Below, piece by piece: positions 1-11,201 of a stretch of 64,000 nt of DNA. The stretch's first letter is position 1; each line of letters starts with the position of its first letter. The notes under the pieces are model-generated. The model did no database searches. It saw only the letters and a list, made by a program, of their open reading frames with translations, and was not told the DNA's origin. The stretch is from assembly GCF_014633365.1 (NCBI RefSeq), contig NW_026267115.1, forward strand, positions 294,501 through 358,500. The letters run 5' to 3'. The position numbers were made by a program, and so were the translations under genes. Source of the stretch: Diospyros lotus (taxonomy: Eukaryota > Streptophyta > Magnoliopsida > Ericales > Ebenaceae).

Positions 1-395
1 TTCTTTAAAAATAATTAAAGTAGATATTCATACAAACATATATATTATGTATGTATATATATATTATACATAATGTGTAAAAAAATAACATTTTTTGACT
101 TCCTAAAGAGGTTTTTTTTTTTTTTTTTTTTAAGTGACTTAGAGGTTGTGGATCCCAATATTTTATATATTAGAAGAAATTTATCATTTTTAAACAAAAA
201 AAAAAATCAAATAAGGCTAATTTTGGAAAATTAACATGGATTCTCAAGAATGTTGCATTTAAACCAAACATAGAAATGTAAGATTCTTAAAAAAGAATAC
301 CCAGTATTCCTGAAAATATTTAAAACTAATCAAACATAGAATTGCATAAATCTTAGGAATCAAAGATTCTCAAGAGTATTCTCAAGAATCATAAA

Positions 396-890
396 TCTCA
401 AGAATTTAAAAACTTCTCTCATACCAAATGCCCCCTAAATGTGATAAAAGTGTAGGGAAACGAGTTACGAGATATATAATTTCCTTTAAATCATTTTGGT
501 TCCTTAACCAAGATAAGAAAGTGATATGAGTATAGACAAAAATGTAAATCTTATAGGCACCAGATGCAAAAGTAGAAATATGTGGTATATTGTTAATATC
601 CTTTAACACGAGTTCTAAACAATATTAGCATAAGGTGACCAATAAACGTGAGCATATTTTTCTTGTAATAACTTCCCAATTGACACATAATTGGCAGCAT
701 TATTAGTATTCAGTAACCATATGCACCAAATTCTTTAGTCCAACCCACTCTGTTATCTCAGAAAACAAGTTAAACAATGTTGAAGCATCTTTAACAACAT
801 CAAAGGCATCAACAAATTTAATAAATGTAATTTCTATGGGGTAATATATCAAAAAATTAATCAAAGTCCTATTCCTTTGATCCATCTAAA
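396..890 (-). pseudogene. hAT-type transposase remnant (DUF659 region)
   Basis: Read on the minus strand, this stretch encodes broken pieces that resemble the DUF659 domain of plant hAT-like transposases. One piece (885 down to 703) contains DQRNRTLINFL, VDAFDVVKDA and a stretch ending in HMVTEY. After a frameshift it continues through NNAANYVSIGKLLQEKYA and VYWSP, and a second piece (609 down to 406) has LKDINNIPHISTFAS followed by an FVYTHITFLSWLRN segment and VTRF. The order matches the family pattern known to me: D-Q-R-N-R-T-L, then T-D-N-A-A-N-Y, Y-W-S-P-C-A-A-H-C-L-N and V-T-R-F-A-T. The A-H-C-L-N part is degraded and at least one frameshift and several stops interrupt it. It is a dead fragment. 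The hAT assignment rests on recalled motifs, not on a search. Confidence 0.75.
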
Positions 891-1404
891 CATTTCAATT
901 ACTTATATACCTATCAATTCTGTACTTGAGATTTTGGGGCCCAAATGCGAAATGTAAAAGTAGGCCCTTGAATTGGCCACTAGGGCGAATTGCTAGCGAC
1001 GGTGCAAAACTGCGATGAAGTGAAGAAGCGAGAGAAAGGCAGTGAGCGATGGAGAGTGAGCCACCGACCACGAGGACGAGGGTGAGCGACCGAGCAGAGC
1101 AACGAGAGGCGAGAGAGTGAGGGAGAATGGTGATGGAGCAGTAAGAGGAGAAAGAGGCAACAAGCGATGGAGTAGCAGGAGTGAAGGTCAGGACGATTAA
1201 GTGAGAGAGGCAAGGTAACGAGCGAATCAACAAAAGCGAGAGAGGAAGAAGGGTAGGGGCGAAGCTGTACAGAAGAGGATGAGGTGGGCAACTGGGCCTG
1301 GGTAGTGGGCCCTTATAAAGAAGGATATTTCCAATTTATGGGCGCCAAATAGTCAAATTTTCATGGGACAACTGCCTCATGGGCCTCATGAAAGGTTCGG
1401 CCTT
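891..1404. other. foreign insertion splitting the hAT remnant
   Basis: This block of about 510 bases is much richer in G and C than its surroundings. It has a strong purine bias on the plus strand (runs of GAGCGA and GAGAGGAAG), which explains the long but low-complexity minus-strand open frames seen here. hAT-like coding sequence lies on both sides, so the block appears to have been inserted into the transposase relic. The right end carries a GGGCC and CATGAGGC-rich stretch (1300-1400). I do not recognise the family and see no clear terminal repeats. Confidence 0.45.
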
Positions 1405-1535
1405 GATACCCGTTAATAAGCATCTAATATTTTTTCTTACAATCCTTGAGCAAGTTAATACACAAGTCATAGTAAGATAATCCTTTATATCCAAGACCAA
1501 TAGTAGTAGTGGCATCTAATGCAAACTAAAAGTAT
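1405..1535 (-). pseudogene. hAT-type transposase remnant, N-terminal side
   Basis: The minus strand encodes IGLGYKGLSYYDLCINLLKD followed by CKKKY, a stop and MLINGYQ. This resembles the segment of DUF659 transposases that reads G-P-G-Y-K-G-P-S-Y-x-x-L-R-V-N-L-L and then D-x-Y, lying just before the D-Q-R-N-R-T-L motif found at 885. The two pieces would be adjacent without the 891-1404 block. A stop codon lies within the piece, so it is non-functional. Weaker similarity may continue to about 1620. Confidence 0.6.
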
Positions 1536-2450
1536 TGGGAACATGAATGGAGTATAAGCATCACAAAATCACCTAGCCCATGCACTATATATGAGCTTTT
1601 CAAAACTGCTTCCTTATGAGGTAGGGCACTCTTCATTGAACCTTATGCCCAAGGAGTTGTCCTAAGGACACAGATTTTCTAATTCAACAATTTTTTTTTC
1701 TCTTCCTCTTATCTTGCCACCCTTTTTGTCTTAATGCCTCTCTTTGGTAAGTTTCTTCTAATTATATTTCCCCCTCATATATAGGGTCTTCATCAAATGA
1801 AAGTTTAAGGGTTTTCTAGCAATTTTCTTGTTATGACTAATCTTCTTAAGGTTTTCATCCATTTTCACATAAATGTCACAAGGGACCTTTTACATGGAAC
1901 TACTTGACCCCTAACCCCAACAAAATGTAATTTTAGTTTATGTACGCCATGCACCACTCTTAAATTGCTTGGCACAATAAAGACAAGTGTATCACATTTT
2001 GCAAACACCTAAATGTGATGAACTCACACGGTCCCACCTTGGGTTAGTTTTTTAAAGAACCGATGGCGTGGAATCTGTTTTTAAATTCTTGTTTGATAAG
2101 TGTACATTTGGAGCATCGATTCTCCTTAATGAACAAAATAAATGCACATCATTTATTTATTAAAATAAAATAAATAAAATAATATGATTATCACATTATG
2201 AACTTTGAAGTTGAATTAAAAGTTTAAACTAAACAATTGATGACATTAATTAATCCCAAAATTAAAATGTTAAAACTTTGAATTCGAAGCTAACGTTAAA
2301 TGAATAAATAATAAATTAATATATATAAAAAAAGAATGCATATAAAGTAAATGTTTAAAAAGAAAAAAATTCATATAAATAAAAATACATAATTAATGAT
2401 AATAAATTAATATATTATATAGTTATATACTTGAGAGGTGAGTTGTGGCC
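1536..2450. other. AT-rich flank, no gene seen
   Basis: I see no open frame with protein-like composition and no terminal-repeat pair. Short T-rich tracts and (AAAT)-like stretches around 2155-2410 are the only structure. Confidence 0.5.
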
Positions 2451-2459
2451 AAAGATGAA

Positions 2460-2760
2460 TAATTGACGATCAGAGATAAACAGAGAAGAAGAAGAAAAAT
2501 GGAAGATTGACGGTCAAAGATGAATGGAGAAGAAAAAAAATAGTGGAAGCAGAAGAAGAAGAAGAAAGGAAGATTAGAGAACAAGAAAAACACTAGTAAG
2601 ATTGGAGAGCAGAAGAAGAAGAAAGGAAGATTAGAGAACAAGAAAAACACTAGTAAGATTGGAGAGCATGAAGAAGAAGGGAACATTGGAGAAGAAGAAG
2701 AAACAAGGAAATCAGAGCATGAAAAAAAGAGGAACAAGGGCTGACAAAGAAGCTTGGGGA
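2460..2760. repeat. GA-rich tandem repeat
   Basis: This is purine-rich DNA made of GAAGAAGAA tracts. A unit of about 58-60 bases containing GGAAGATTAGAGAACAAG and CACTAGTAAGATTGGAGAGC occurs twice in tandem (about 2548-2607 and 2608-2666). A shorter related piece follows. The minus-strand open frame over it (2423-2737) is a serine/phenylalanine-rich translation of the repeat and is not a gene. Confidence 0.7.
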
Positions 2761-3452
2761 GGTGGATTGAAGTGCATCTACAACACTAGGGTTTGCAAGA
2801 AAGAAAAAAAAAAAAAAAAAGAAGCAACATTTTCAAGAAGATGATATCGGATAGTTTTTTCAATTCTTCAAAACATGATGGGTTTTGCCTAAATTAGGCC
2901 AAATCACAAGGGTGGTCAAAGCAATCTACTTAAAACAAAAGGCAAAGCCAGTTTCATTTTTGGTTTGTTAATTTTATAAGGTTGCATTTGAATAGAATCA
3001 TTAGACCCTAGCATTTGTCATTTGATATTTGAAATTTTAAATTCATTATTTCCATATATAATTGTTGGAAGCAATTGAATTTTGGTCTAAATTCATACTA
3101 GATTTGAAATAGAAGAATTTGAATTTAAATAAAATCCTTAGAGCCAAAAAAAATAACAATTTGAAATAACTTTTTTATAACTGTCATTTCGAGAGATGGA
3201 ATTCAAAATGCAATTATTTTAAATGATGAAATTTAAAATAAGATCATTTGGAATCTCATTATTCAAATGTAATATATGGAATATTATAGTATATTATTTC
3301 AAGATAAAACGAAAATCAATAAAAGAATAAAATTTTGACAATTAAATCAAGTAAAATTTGTAATTTTAATGGACATTATAGCCGTTATATGACCATAATT
3401 GGTAAGTTCAAACAAAAAGTCCTAAATTGGAAGAATCCTTATATTCGAGTTG

Positions 3453-3460
3453 TATAAATT
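3453..3460 (+). promoter_or_regulatory. TATA box of GRF copy 1
   Basis: TATAAATT sits 107 bases before the exon 1 ATG at 3567. The same TATAAAT element, in the context CTTG or GTTG followed by TATAAAT, lies 107-115 bases before every other first exon of the array, which supports its role. Confidence 0.6.
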
Positions 3461-3566
3461 CCCTACTAGATGCCCTCAAACTATGCCCTATTTCATACCC
3501 CCTTTTATTTCTTTCTCTTCCTTCCCTTATCTTCGAAGATTTGTTAACTATATAGATTTTGGGTCA

Positions 3567-6011
3567 ATGGATTTAGATAGCTCAATTGACCCATTCGATG
3601 CAGTCTGAATTTCCTAAGCCACTTCACAACGAAGGGCCACTGAGGTACAAAGCAACAGTGGATGTCAAGTTCAGATTGATGGCAGATTTTGGTCCAGAGC
3701 AAAGGATAATCGGAATTTCGAAGTAGCTGAAACTAATGATTCTAGTGCACAAATCCCTTTTGATAGTAATGCAGGTAACATAAAACATCTTCCCTCTCGA
3801 CAAAACATGATTTTTTAGGGTTTTTTTTTCTTAGTTTTGTCAAGAAATAAACTTCCTCTTTTATCTTCTCTGGATTTTATTTAGTTCTCCTTTAAAGATC
3901 TCAATTTTTTTGAATATTACTGATTAGTAATTTGACGTTTCAATAGATTGTGTTTGATATGTGATTGATTGATATATAATTGAAAAATGTATCTTTTACT
4001 GACAGAAAATCTTTTAATTTTGATTTCATAAATTTGAAATAATGTTGACAAAATGGGAAACATATAGATGATTGAAGCTCAACAAATCCCTTTGATGCAG
4101 GCTCTAGTTCTCAACCCGCTTCACAACCAAAGGCCACTGACTTAAAAAGTAATAGTGGATATCAGTTTCAGATTAAGGGGAGATCCAGGTCCAGAGCATA
4201 GATAGGACAATACAAGTTTCACAGTAGCTAAAACAGGCGATTCTAGCCCCCGTTGCAAAACACCAAAACATGGCGAACTCTCCTGATTCCAGCCCACAAG
4301 TCCCATTTGACAGTAATGAAGGTAACATAAAACATCTTACCACTCAACAAAACAAGATTTTTTTCTAGGGGTTTAATTATTTTGTCAACAAATAAACTTT
4401 CTTCTTTTTATCTCTTATGGGTTTAAATTAGGTATCATTTACAAATCTCAATTTGTTCTAGTATTATTGATTTATAATTTAATGTTTCATTTAGTTGTGG
4501 TTAATAAGTGATTTATTGGTTATTGAAAAATGTACGTTATGCTGATAAAAGAAAAAAAAAACTTTACTTTTGATTTCATCAATTTCAAATTATGTGGATA
4601 AAATGGGAAACATATTTAGGTCTATAAGATTAACAAATGAAAAATATATATATATATATATTCTCTTTTACCATTTCTTCATATTTATTTATTGCAGTTT
4701 TTTAATATGTTTCCCTCATTTTTAATCTATTTGCGTGTTGTTATTAAACATTCTTAGTAAAGCTTTGGTATTCTGACTCTCTTGTGTTTTGGGATTTTAT
4801 TTTTTGCATCATATGGTATATGGGTTCTAGTTTCATAAATGTTTTCACCAAACATTTATATTATTGCAAAAAAATATTTTTTAAATTAACTTTTTTGTTT
4901 GATAAGCACATTGGATTTGATATTTTTAACAAAACAATAACAAATTTTATCAAAACTAGGGCATGAGACTACGGGACTTACGCAAAGCAAACCCGCTAGT
5001 TGCACCAGCGAGTCTGTCTTGACCCGACTTTGGGCACATCTAATGCCCCTTAAGTAAAAATTACAAAACCAATACCAGTCACGTAAAAAGTAATAATACT
5101 AATTTAATAAAAAATTCAAAAATCGTAACCAATTTTCATTCTTTTTTTCAAAATCCATTATCAATTTAATTGGCATTGGTTTCTTTTAATACAATTCTTA
5201 TTTACAGAAAAAAAAAAAGTTGAATTATGATATTTTGTTTTGGTTTTCAAATGAAGTGGTAAGTGGTAATTTTCCACTGGGAGCATCGGGTGACAGTTCT
5301 CCTAAGCTTGATATGTGCCAGAAGAACGATGGGAAAAAATGGTGGTGCTCAAAACCTGCAATTCCAAACCAAAAATATTGCCAGAGGCATATATATAAGC
5401 GTCGCGGCAATTCGAGAAAGAATGTGGCAGGAGAAGGTAGTGAGGTCTCTAAATTTGATCAAGAGGAGGCAACATTCGTTGGTGGATCCTCATCCATATC
5501 GACACCTTCTGCTAGGGTTGCTACTACACCAAACCAGTCGATCAACTTCCCATCTGATGCTGAGAGCCCTGGTGTTGGAAGCCTTGTTAACAAGTAAATA
5601 TACCCATCTCGAATTTATATTTACCTGTACTTCCTTTAATTAATTTGTTTACTCTCTCACTATGCATTTCAAGATATTCATATATATGTAACATTATTGC
5701 TACCATGTTCATTGCCTACATAGTTCTAACCCTTTTTATGGTTTCCATCCTCCAGTCAAAACATTGATGAACCTATTCTGTCAAAGTTTGCATTAGAGGA
5801 AGACTCGGAGATGAATCTCAAAGATTATTTCCTTGACTTCAGTGACCTTGAATCCCAAGAACAATACTCGTTGCGCCATCTCTTTGACAACTGGCCAATG
5901 GAGCAGCCGAAGTATGCAGATTGGTCTAAACACTCGATGAACAATATTCCTACATCCTCATCGAATCGAACATCAGCCTCATCCTCATCCCAACAAGAGA
6001 AGCCTCTCTAG
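3567..6011 (+). pseudogene. type A GRF copy 1: WRC and C-terminal exons intact, N-terminus broken, QLQ lost
   Basis: This is a relic of a growth-regulating factor gene. Exon 1 (3567-3774) begins with MDLDSSIDPFDAV and hits a stop at 3606-3608. Exon 2 (4101-4321) also has an in-frame TAG. The QLQ exon found at this position in the other copies is absent from the 4322-5256 interval. Exon 4 (5257-5593) encodes an intact WRC finger, C-x9-C-x10-C-x2-H, with the canonical DGKKWxCS core and SRKNV arm, closer to textbook GRFs than the type B copies. The last exon (5756-6011) continues in frame (NQNIDEPILSKF) and ends with LRHLFDNWP, YADWSKHSM and a Ser-rich tail. Its acceptor is internal to the longer exon of the other copies. 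A WRC-only protein from a downstream start cannot be excluded, but the gene as a whole looks dead. Confidence 0.8.
5409..5429 (+). promoter_or_regulatory. degenerate miR396 target site, GRF copy 1
   Basis: The 21 bases at the end of the WRC core correspond to the conserved miR396 site of GRF mRNAs (CGTTCAAGAAAGCCTGTGGAA is not reproduced here in full; its centre GAGAAAG and 3' part TGTGG are kept). Relative to that site, changes fall at the miRNA seed (AA to CA near the 3' end), next to the usual bulge, and at the 5' edge. Pairing would be weaker than in copies 2-4. Confidence 0.5.
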
Positions 6012-9000
6012 CTAGGACTTGGGTCATTGGGAGAGGTCTTGAGGATGAGCTCTTCTTGAAATTCTAAAACATGAGCAGAACTGTGTTGGCTTTCTAATAA
6101 GAGTTGGTGAAGGAATGCAACAACTAACAAGAAGAAGCTCAATTAAATTGTGAACTTGGGGATGAGAGGGTGAACTTGGGAAGATGAAATGACAAAGCGC
6201 AACCCTGGTTTGTAGATGTTTTAGTCTATGTTATATGGTCAATGTTTCTATAAACGATTATAAGCAGTTGTTCCTCCCTCATGTGGGTCTAAATATTTAT
6301 GTATCTCAGTAAAGTGCAATGGAGTATGTGATGGTCCAATACTGTGATCTTACATGTGTTACTTTATCTATTTTCGTCTATCATCTTAATCTAGTCTTTA
6401 AATCCAACAAACTATGCCAGGTACAAGTTTTCAGTGAAATTTGATGTGGACATGCCCCAAAGATTCTAGTTAGATTAGAGTTTTTTTTTTTTTTTTTTTC
6501 TTGTTAGGGACATTTATTATTCTTAGTCTTGACACAATTTATACTTAGATCTCACATCTAATTTCAAAATATTAGTAATTAAATATGCAGAATTTATCAA
6601 ATTTCACCTTCCATTTCTGAGTTCAAATGCTTAATGAGTACGATGTCAACAATGAATAATAACTTGTATAGATGATTGCCCAAAAAATAAAAACAAAAAT
6701 AACATGCATAAAAAATAAAAACAACTTGTGTGAAGGAAACTCATAATTAATCCTTCTGAGAACTAGATAGGATCTGATACATAGTTTGTAAATATTTTTG
6801 TAACAATACATAGAGTTTTTCTTTTTCCTTTTACCTTTAGATATATTTATGCTTAATTTAACATAGAGATATCATGATAAATTGGCATCAGACCAACGTT
6901 GTGTGCACAGACAATCACGAGTTCTTCTTCCTCAGCCGATGCAAGGGCAACATATCTTCTTTGGTAGAAATTAATAGAGGTGTATCTTTCTTTGTTTAAC
7001 AACATTTTTGATCCATTCCCTAATTGAATCAAAGAAGGTATTGAACAATATATATCTAAAGATGAAAACCCTTCCCGTATCATATCTGACTATGTTTTAA
7101 AATCAATGTAAATAAATATATATATATATATATATATCCTAGCAGAAACCTATATTCAAAAACACCAAAAAAAGGTAAGGAAAGTTCTTCTTCTCCAAAC
7201 TTCCCTCTCAATTCTCTCTATAACAAACCCTCATTTAAGTTAGTGAAAACAAAAAATTGCAATGGCATCTTCACTTATATACATGTTCCAGATGAAATCT
7301 ATACTTAGCAAATGTGAAACTGGGGATGGGGTGGTTCGTTACAGTTTTTAAGATATCCATAACTTTAACCACAGTTTTATATCCTTAACAGTAATTGAAC
7401 AGTATGGATTTTAATAATTGCATCTGTAACTTATTATTTACATCTTTTTTTAAAATCTTCATTTTCTTAACTATTTTCAATTTCATTATTTATTCCAAAT
7501 TCACTAGACATTATTCTTCTAAATGATGCTTAGGAAAATTTACCTTTAGTGGCCTCGACTTTCCATCGAAACTCTTATGTTCAGTTTAGTTCATCATGCC
7601 AAGGTCTTTGGGAGTGCACTTGTTTTAACAAATTAAAGAGAGTTTATGTTATAACTCATATTAAGAAGTCTAAATTTTAAATCATTCTAAAATAACAAAT
7701 TTAAAGGAAAAAGATAAACTTTATGATGTCCTAGACAAAAATCTTCAGATATTTAGAGTAAATTTGTAAATCATACGTGAACATAAAAGCACCTATTTCT
7801 ATCAAAATAAAATAAAAGACTTTAAATAAATATTGAGTTTGTACAACGAATTTGACATATTTAATATATTTGATATCACCAAAGTAAAATCTACATTCTA
7901 GTGCATCATATAAAGACACATATAGCATCTATAAACGCATTCCACAAAAAATAACAAAACTTCCCAAAACCTATGCTTCAAGAATTTTTTTCCCCTTCGA
8001 CCACACTTGCCTCACCTAGAACATTTGAGTATTCTAAAAGATGAACCCAAGTTATGAGATGAATTTTCTAAGTGAAGAACCCCTAAAAATAAAGCATTCA
8101 TATAAAATGTGTGCATAAAAAAATATAAGTTTCTATTCCATGGTACCACTTGTGACTATATTAGCCTTATTCCAAGAGCTTTCTCAACCGGTGCTAGAAA
8201 TGCCTCTTTCAAGGTCCCCCACCACATTATGTTAGGCCTAACCAACAAAGAAAATGTAAGTACTCAACAATGCCAGTTGTGACAATATTGACCTTTTTCC
8301 AAGAGCTTTTTCTCATGGTGCTAGAAGCGCATTTTGGGAGGTCCCTAAGCATGTCACCTAAGGTCCAAACAGCATAGAGCAAAATAAGATGAACATACAT
8401 GATCATAGATGTAAATAAAAAGTCAAAACAAAGTACATTTTCAAAATTGATTTTTTCTGCAATATGAAAAGCCACGAAATAAGAGTTGTGGGTAAGAGAA
8501 CTTTGCCTTGGGGTCTTTTTGGAGAATATCTTGTTCGATTTTCTTAGCTTCCTAACCTCTCCTTAGTCAACTTAATTGTAAGTTTCTTCTAATTCTCTCT
8601 CTTCTTTCCTCCCTTCTCTATTCTTCTTTATTTTTTCTCAAGTGAGAGACTCTATCTCAATTTATAAGATCCTCGCCTCATCTTCCCAGTAAAGAATTCA
8701 ATTGATATGAGAAATTTGTGTTTTATTTTTTTATTTTTAAAACATTCATTTTTTTGTGAAATATTCCTATAAATACATGTGAAATGGAGAAATAGGAAAG
8801 GGGGTCAATGGGCCGGGTTGATGGGGGATGGCTTCCAAACCATCCCCAATGATGCAAGGGGGCTGCCTTGTGTTGGCTCGGGGAGCTTATTGTAGCTCAT
8901 TGCCGTAGGGTCCCTTTCTTGCAAATGCAAGGAACAGGGGCTAGCGGGCTGATTCAATTGCTATCCCACTCACCTCCTATATTATATATATATATATATA

Positions 9001-9500
9001 TTATATACATGTATTTAAATCATTATGACCCACTCATTGGGCCAATTAAATTTTTCTCCAAATTGAACTGACTTTATTTTTTTAAGTCTCTAAATATTCT
9101 AAAAATAATTTAGGGGTGTTACACCCTTAGTGAATAAATAATGACAAACAAACCCCTAAACTTCACAACATCCTTCTCTAAGTCCTATTGTTGTCATTTC
9201 CCATTCTTTGCAAACATACAACTAAATTTCATCCTAACCCTAAATCAAATCGAAGCCCAAACTGTCAAAGAATCCCAATGTAGCCATAGATGAACTCATG
9301 CTTTCTATTTAGTCTCTACCCTTTTTTCTCCTCTCAAATCCCTAACCATAAGAGAAGCCCATCACAACCCTAACCGACTCAACAAAGGATGTTATGACGC
9401 ATGATTCATAGAACCCCATTTGTGGTTCACTATTGAAACTCCCACCAGCTTGCTTTCTTTTTCTATCTTTTTCTCTCTCTAGTTCTCTGGCTTCAGTGAT
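6012..9500. other. 3' flank of type A GRF (unit 1), no gene seen
   Basis: This non-coding block is repeated at 16618-20650 (unit 2) and 45843-49500 (unit 3). It starts with the probable 3' UTR (AATAAAG-like signals near 6310) and contains a poly-T tract at 6481-6500, where units 2 and 3 carry an extra 440-base LTR-like insertion. It also has a (TA)n tract near 7113-7137. The minus-strand open frame at 6853-7083 is disrupted in units 2 and 3, so I do not treat it as a gene. Confidence 0.6.
8110..8350. repeat. degenerate internal direct repeat
   Basis: Two copies of a segment of about 130 bases follow each other. Both contain a CCACTTGTGA or CCAGTTGTGA stretch, CCAAGAGCTTT, and GGTGCTAGAA followed by GGTCCC. 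The same pair occurs in unit 2 (19220-19450) and unit 3 (48500-48725), so it predates the tandem amplification. I see no coding potential that is conserved between copies. Confidence 0.5.
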
Positions 9501-9768
9501 TGTTGATAAATGCTTTTTCTCAAGCAAAATGCAAAGTTAGCCACTATATTATAAAAAAAGTCAAATAAACTCCTATCCTTTCAAATTAGGCCACATTAGC
9601 CACATTATGATTGACATCATTTGATAACAATGCCAAATCCACCACCGTATTTTAAAATGGCTAAATAAGCTACTATTTTTTCACATCTAAGGATTATATT
9701 AACCATTATGATAAATGTCATCTTAGCACCATGGACGACATCTAATTCCATTAATAGGGTTAGCAATA

Positions 9769-9786
9769 CCCCCCCCCCCCCCCCCC
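9769..9786 (+). repeat. poly-C tract (18 C)
   Basis: An uninterrupted run of 18 C sits where unit 4 has only six (49543-49548). It is an expanded homopolymer in non-coding flank. Confidence 0.9.
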
Positions 9787-10500
9787 TAAAAACAAACCCT
9801 AATTTAAAAATTACATTCCAAACAAACATGATGTAGTCTAGGGTTATTGTGTTGTAAGGCGATTGCAACTGTGTGGTGTTCTTCGAATCTTGATTTGAGT
9901 TTTGATTTAGTATTTTTGTCCTTGCTCCCTCTAAAGAATCAAAATATATAGTCACTTCCATCTCCCTCATTCAACTCACAGTGCAATCGCCTCACAATGC
10001 AATTAACCCTAGATAACAAACATTTGGAATGTGATTTTGAGTGTAATTTTGAATTAGGGATTGATTAACCAACGACATCAAGACGACATATACTATCATT
10101 CAATAGTGTCAACCATAATGGTTAACATGGCCTAATTTCTAAAACTACAATGGTTTATTTGGCCCTTTTTAAGATACAATAGTCAATTTGACACTTTGAC
10201 TTTTTTATTACTTACATATGTCTTTATATCTATATGTTTGAAAATATCTTAAATTATATGTTTAAGTATATTTTTTTATAAAATTTATTTACTTATTTCA
10301 TTTTCATGATCTGAATGTATATTTATTTTATATGCTAAATATATTTTCATATTTTTAGTTGATATTTATATTTAAAAAATATCAAATATATTATGTAACA
10401 GAAGATACATTTTATCTAAAAAAATTTATAAATACACTTAGTTTAAAAGAGAACAGTGTCTTAGCAAAAAAAACCAAAAAGGAGAAATAGAATCATTACA
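9787..10500. other. distal flank of unit 1, no gene seen
   Basis: AT-rich non-coding sequence repeated at 38057-39538 (with a Cassandra insertion) and 49520-50363. It ends in the junction motif GCAAAAAGGAGAAATAG (10475-10490 region). A diverged copy of that motif also lies inside units 2-4 at the left edge of each type B cassette. Confidence 0.6.
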
Positions 10501-11080
10501 CCAAATTAGGCCAAATCCCCATGGTGGTCAAAGCAATCTACTTGAAACAAAAACCAAAGCCAGTTTCATTTTTGGTTTGTTCATTTTATAAGGTTACGTT
10601 TGAATAGAATCATTAGACCCTATCATTTGTCATTTGTCATTTGATCATATTTGAAATTCTAAATTCATTATTTCCATATATAATTGTTGGAAGCAATTGA
10701 ATTTTGGTCTAAATTCATACTAAATTTGAAATAGAAGAATTTACATTTGAATAAAATCACATGAGCCAAAAAATAAAAATAAAAAATTGAAACAACATCT
10801 TTATTATTGTCATTTCGAGAAATAGAATTCAAACTGCGATTATTTTAAATAATAGAATTTAAAATAAAATCATTTGAAATCTCAATATTCAAAAGTAATC
10901 TAAGGAATATTATAATATATTATTCAAGATAAAACAAAAGTCAATTAAAGAAGGAAATTTTGACAATTAAGTTAGGTGAAAATTTTAATTTTAATGGCCA
11001 GTATATACGTTATATAATCATATTTGGTAAGTTCAAATAAATGATCTTGAATTGGGATCACATCCCCTTTAGTCGACTTG

Positions 11081-11088
11081 TATAAATC
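11081..11088 (+). promoter_or_regulatory. TATA box, exon 1a of unit 2
   Basis: TATAAATC lies 121 bases before the ATG at 11202, in the same GACTTG context as units 3 and 4 (40100 and 50929). Confidence 0.55.
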
Positions 11089-11201
11089 CCCCCTACTACT
11101 TGCCCTCAAAGTATGCCCTCTTCGATTCCCCTATTTTATTTTCATCTTTCTCTTCCTTCCATTATCTTCACAGATTTGTTAAATATAATAGATTTTAGGT
11201 C

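Larger units (their letters stand above)
2889..10500 (+). repeat. GRF tandem unit 1 (diverged, short)
   Basis: Unit 1 starts at AAATTAGGCC (2891), which recurs at 10503, 39541 and 50366 at the start of the following units. It contains a type A GRF pseudogene and its 3' flank. Compared with units 2-4 it lacks the QLQ exon, the whole type B gene cassette and the 440-base LTR-like insertion. Its sequence is visibly more diverged, so it is either the oldest copy or a remnant of the arrangement before the cassette arrived. Confidence 0.8.

Noticed and set aside
895..1291. Overlapping Ser/Leu-rich minus-strand open frames
   Set aside because: They lie in a purine-biased inserted block, occur in two frames at once and show no domain.
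2423..2737. 104-codon minus-strand open frame
   Set aside because: It is the translation of a GA-rich tandem repeat, with a Phe/Ser/Leu-only composition.
5263..5643. Second plus-strand frame over the GRF WRC exon (also 13989, 43231, 53790)
   Set aside because: A shadow of the WRC exon; the in-phase frame with C-x9-C-x10-C-x2-H is the real one.
6853..7083. 76-codon minus-strand open frame in the unit 1 flank
   Set aside because: The same region in units 2 and 3 is broken by indels and stops, and no known domain is visible.
8227..8475. Minus-strand open frame in the type A flank (also 19405, 48694)
   Set aside because: Overlaps a degenerate direct repeat; the frame and product are not conserved between units.
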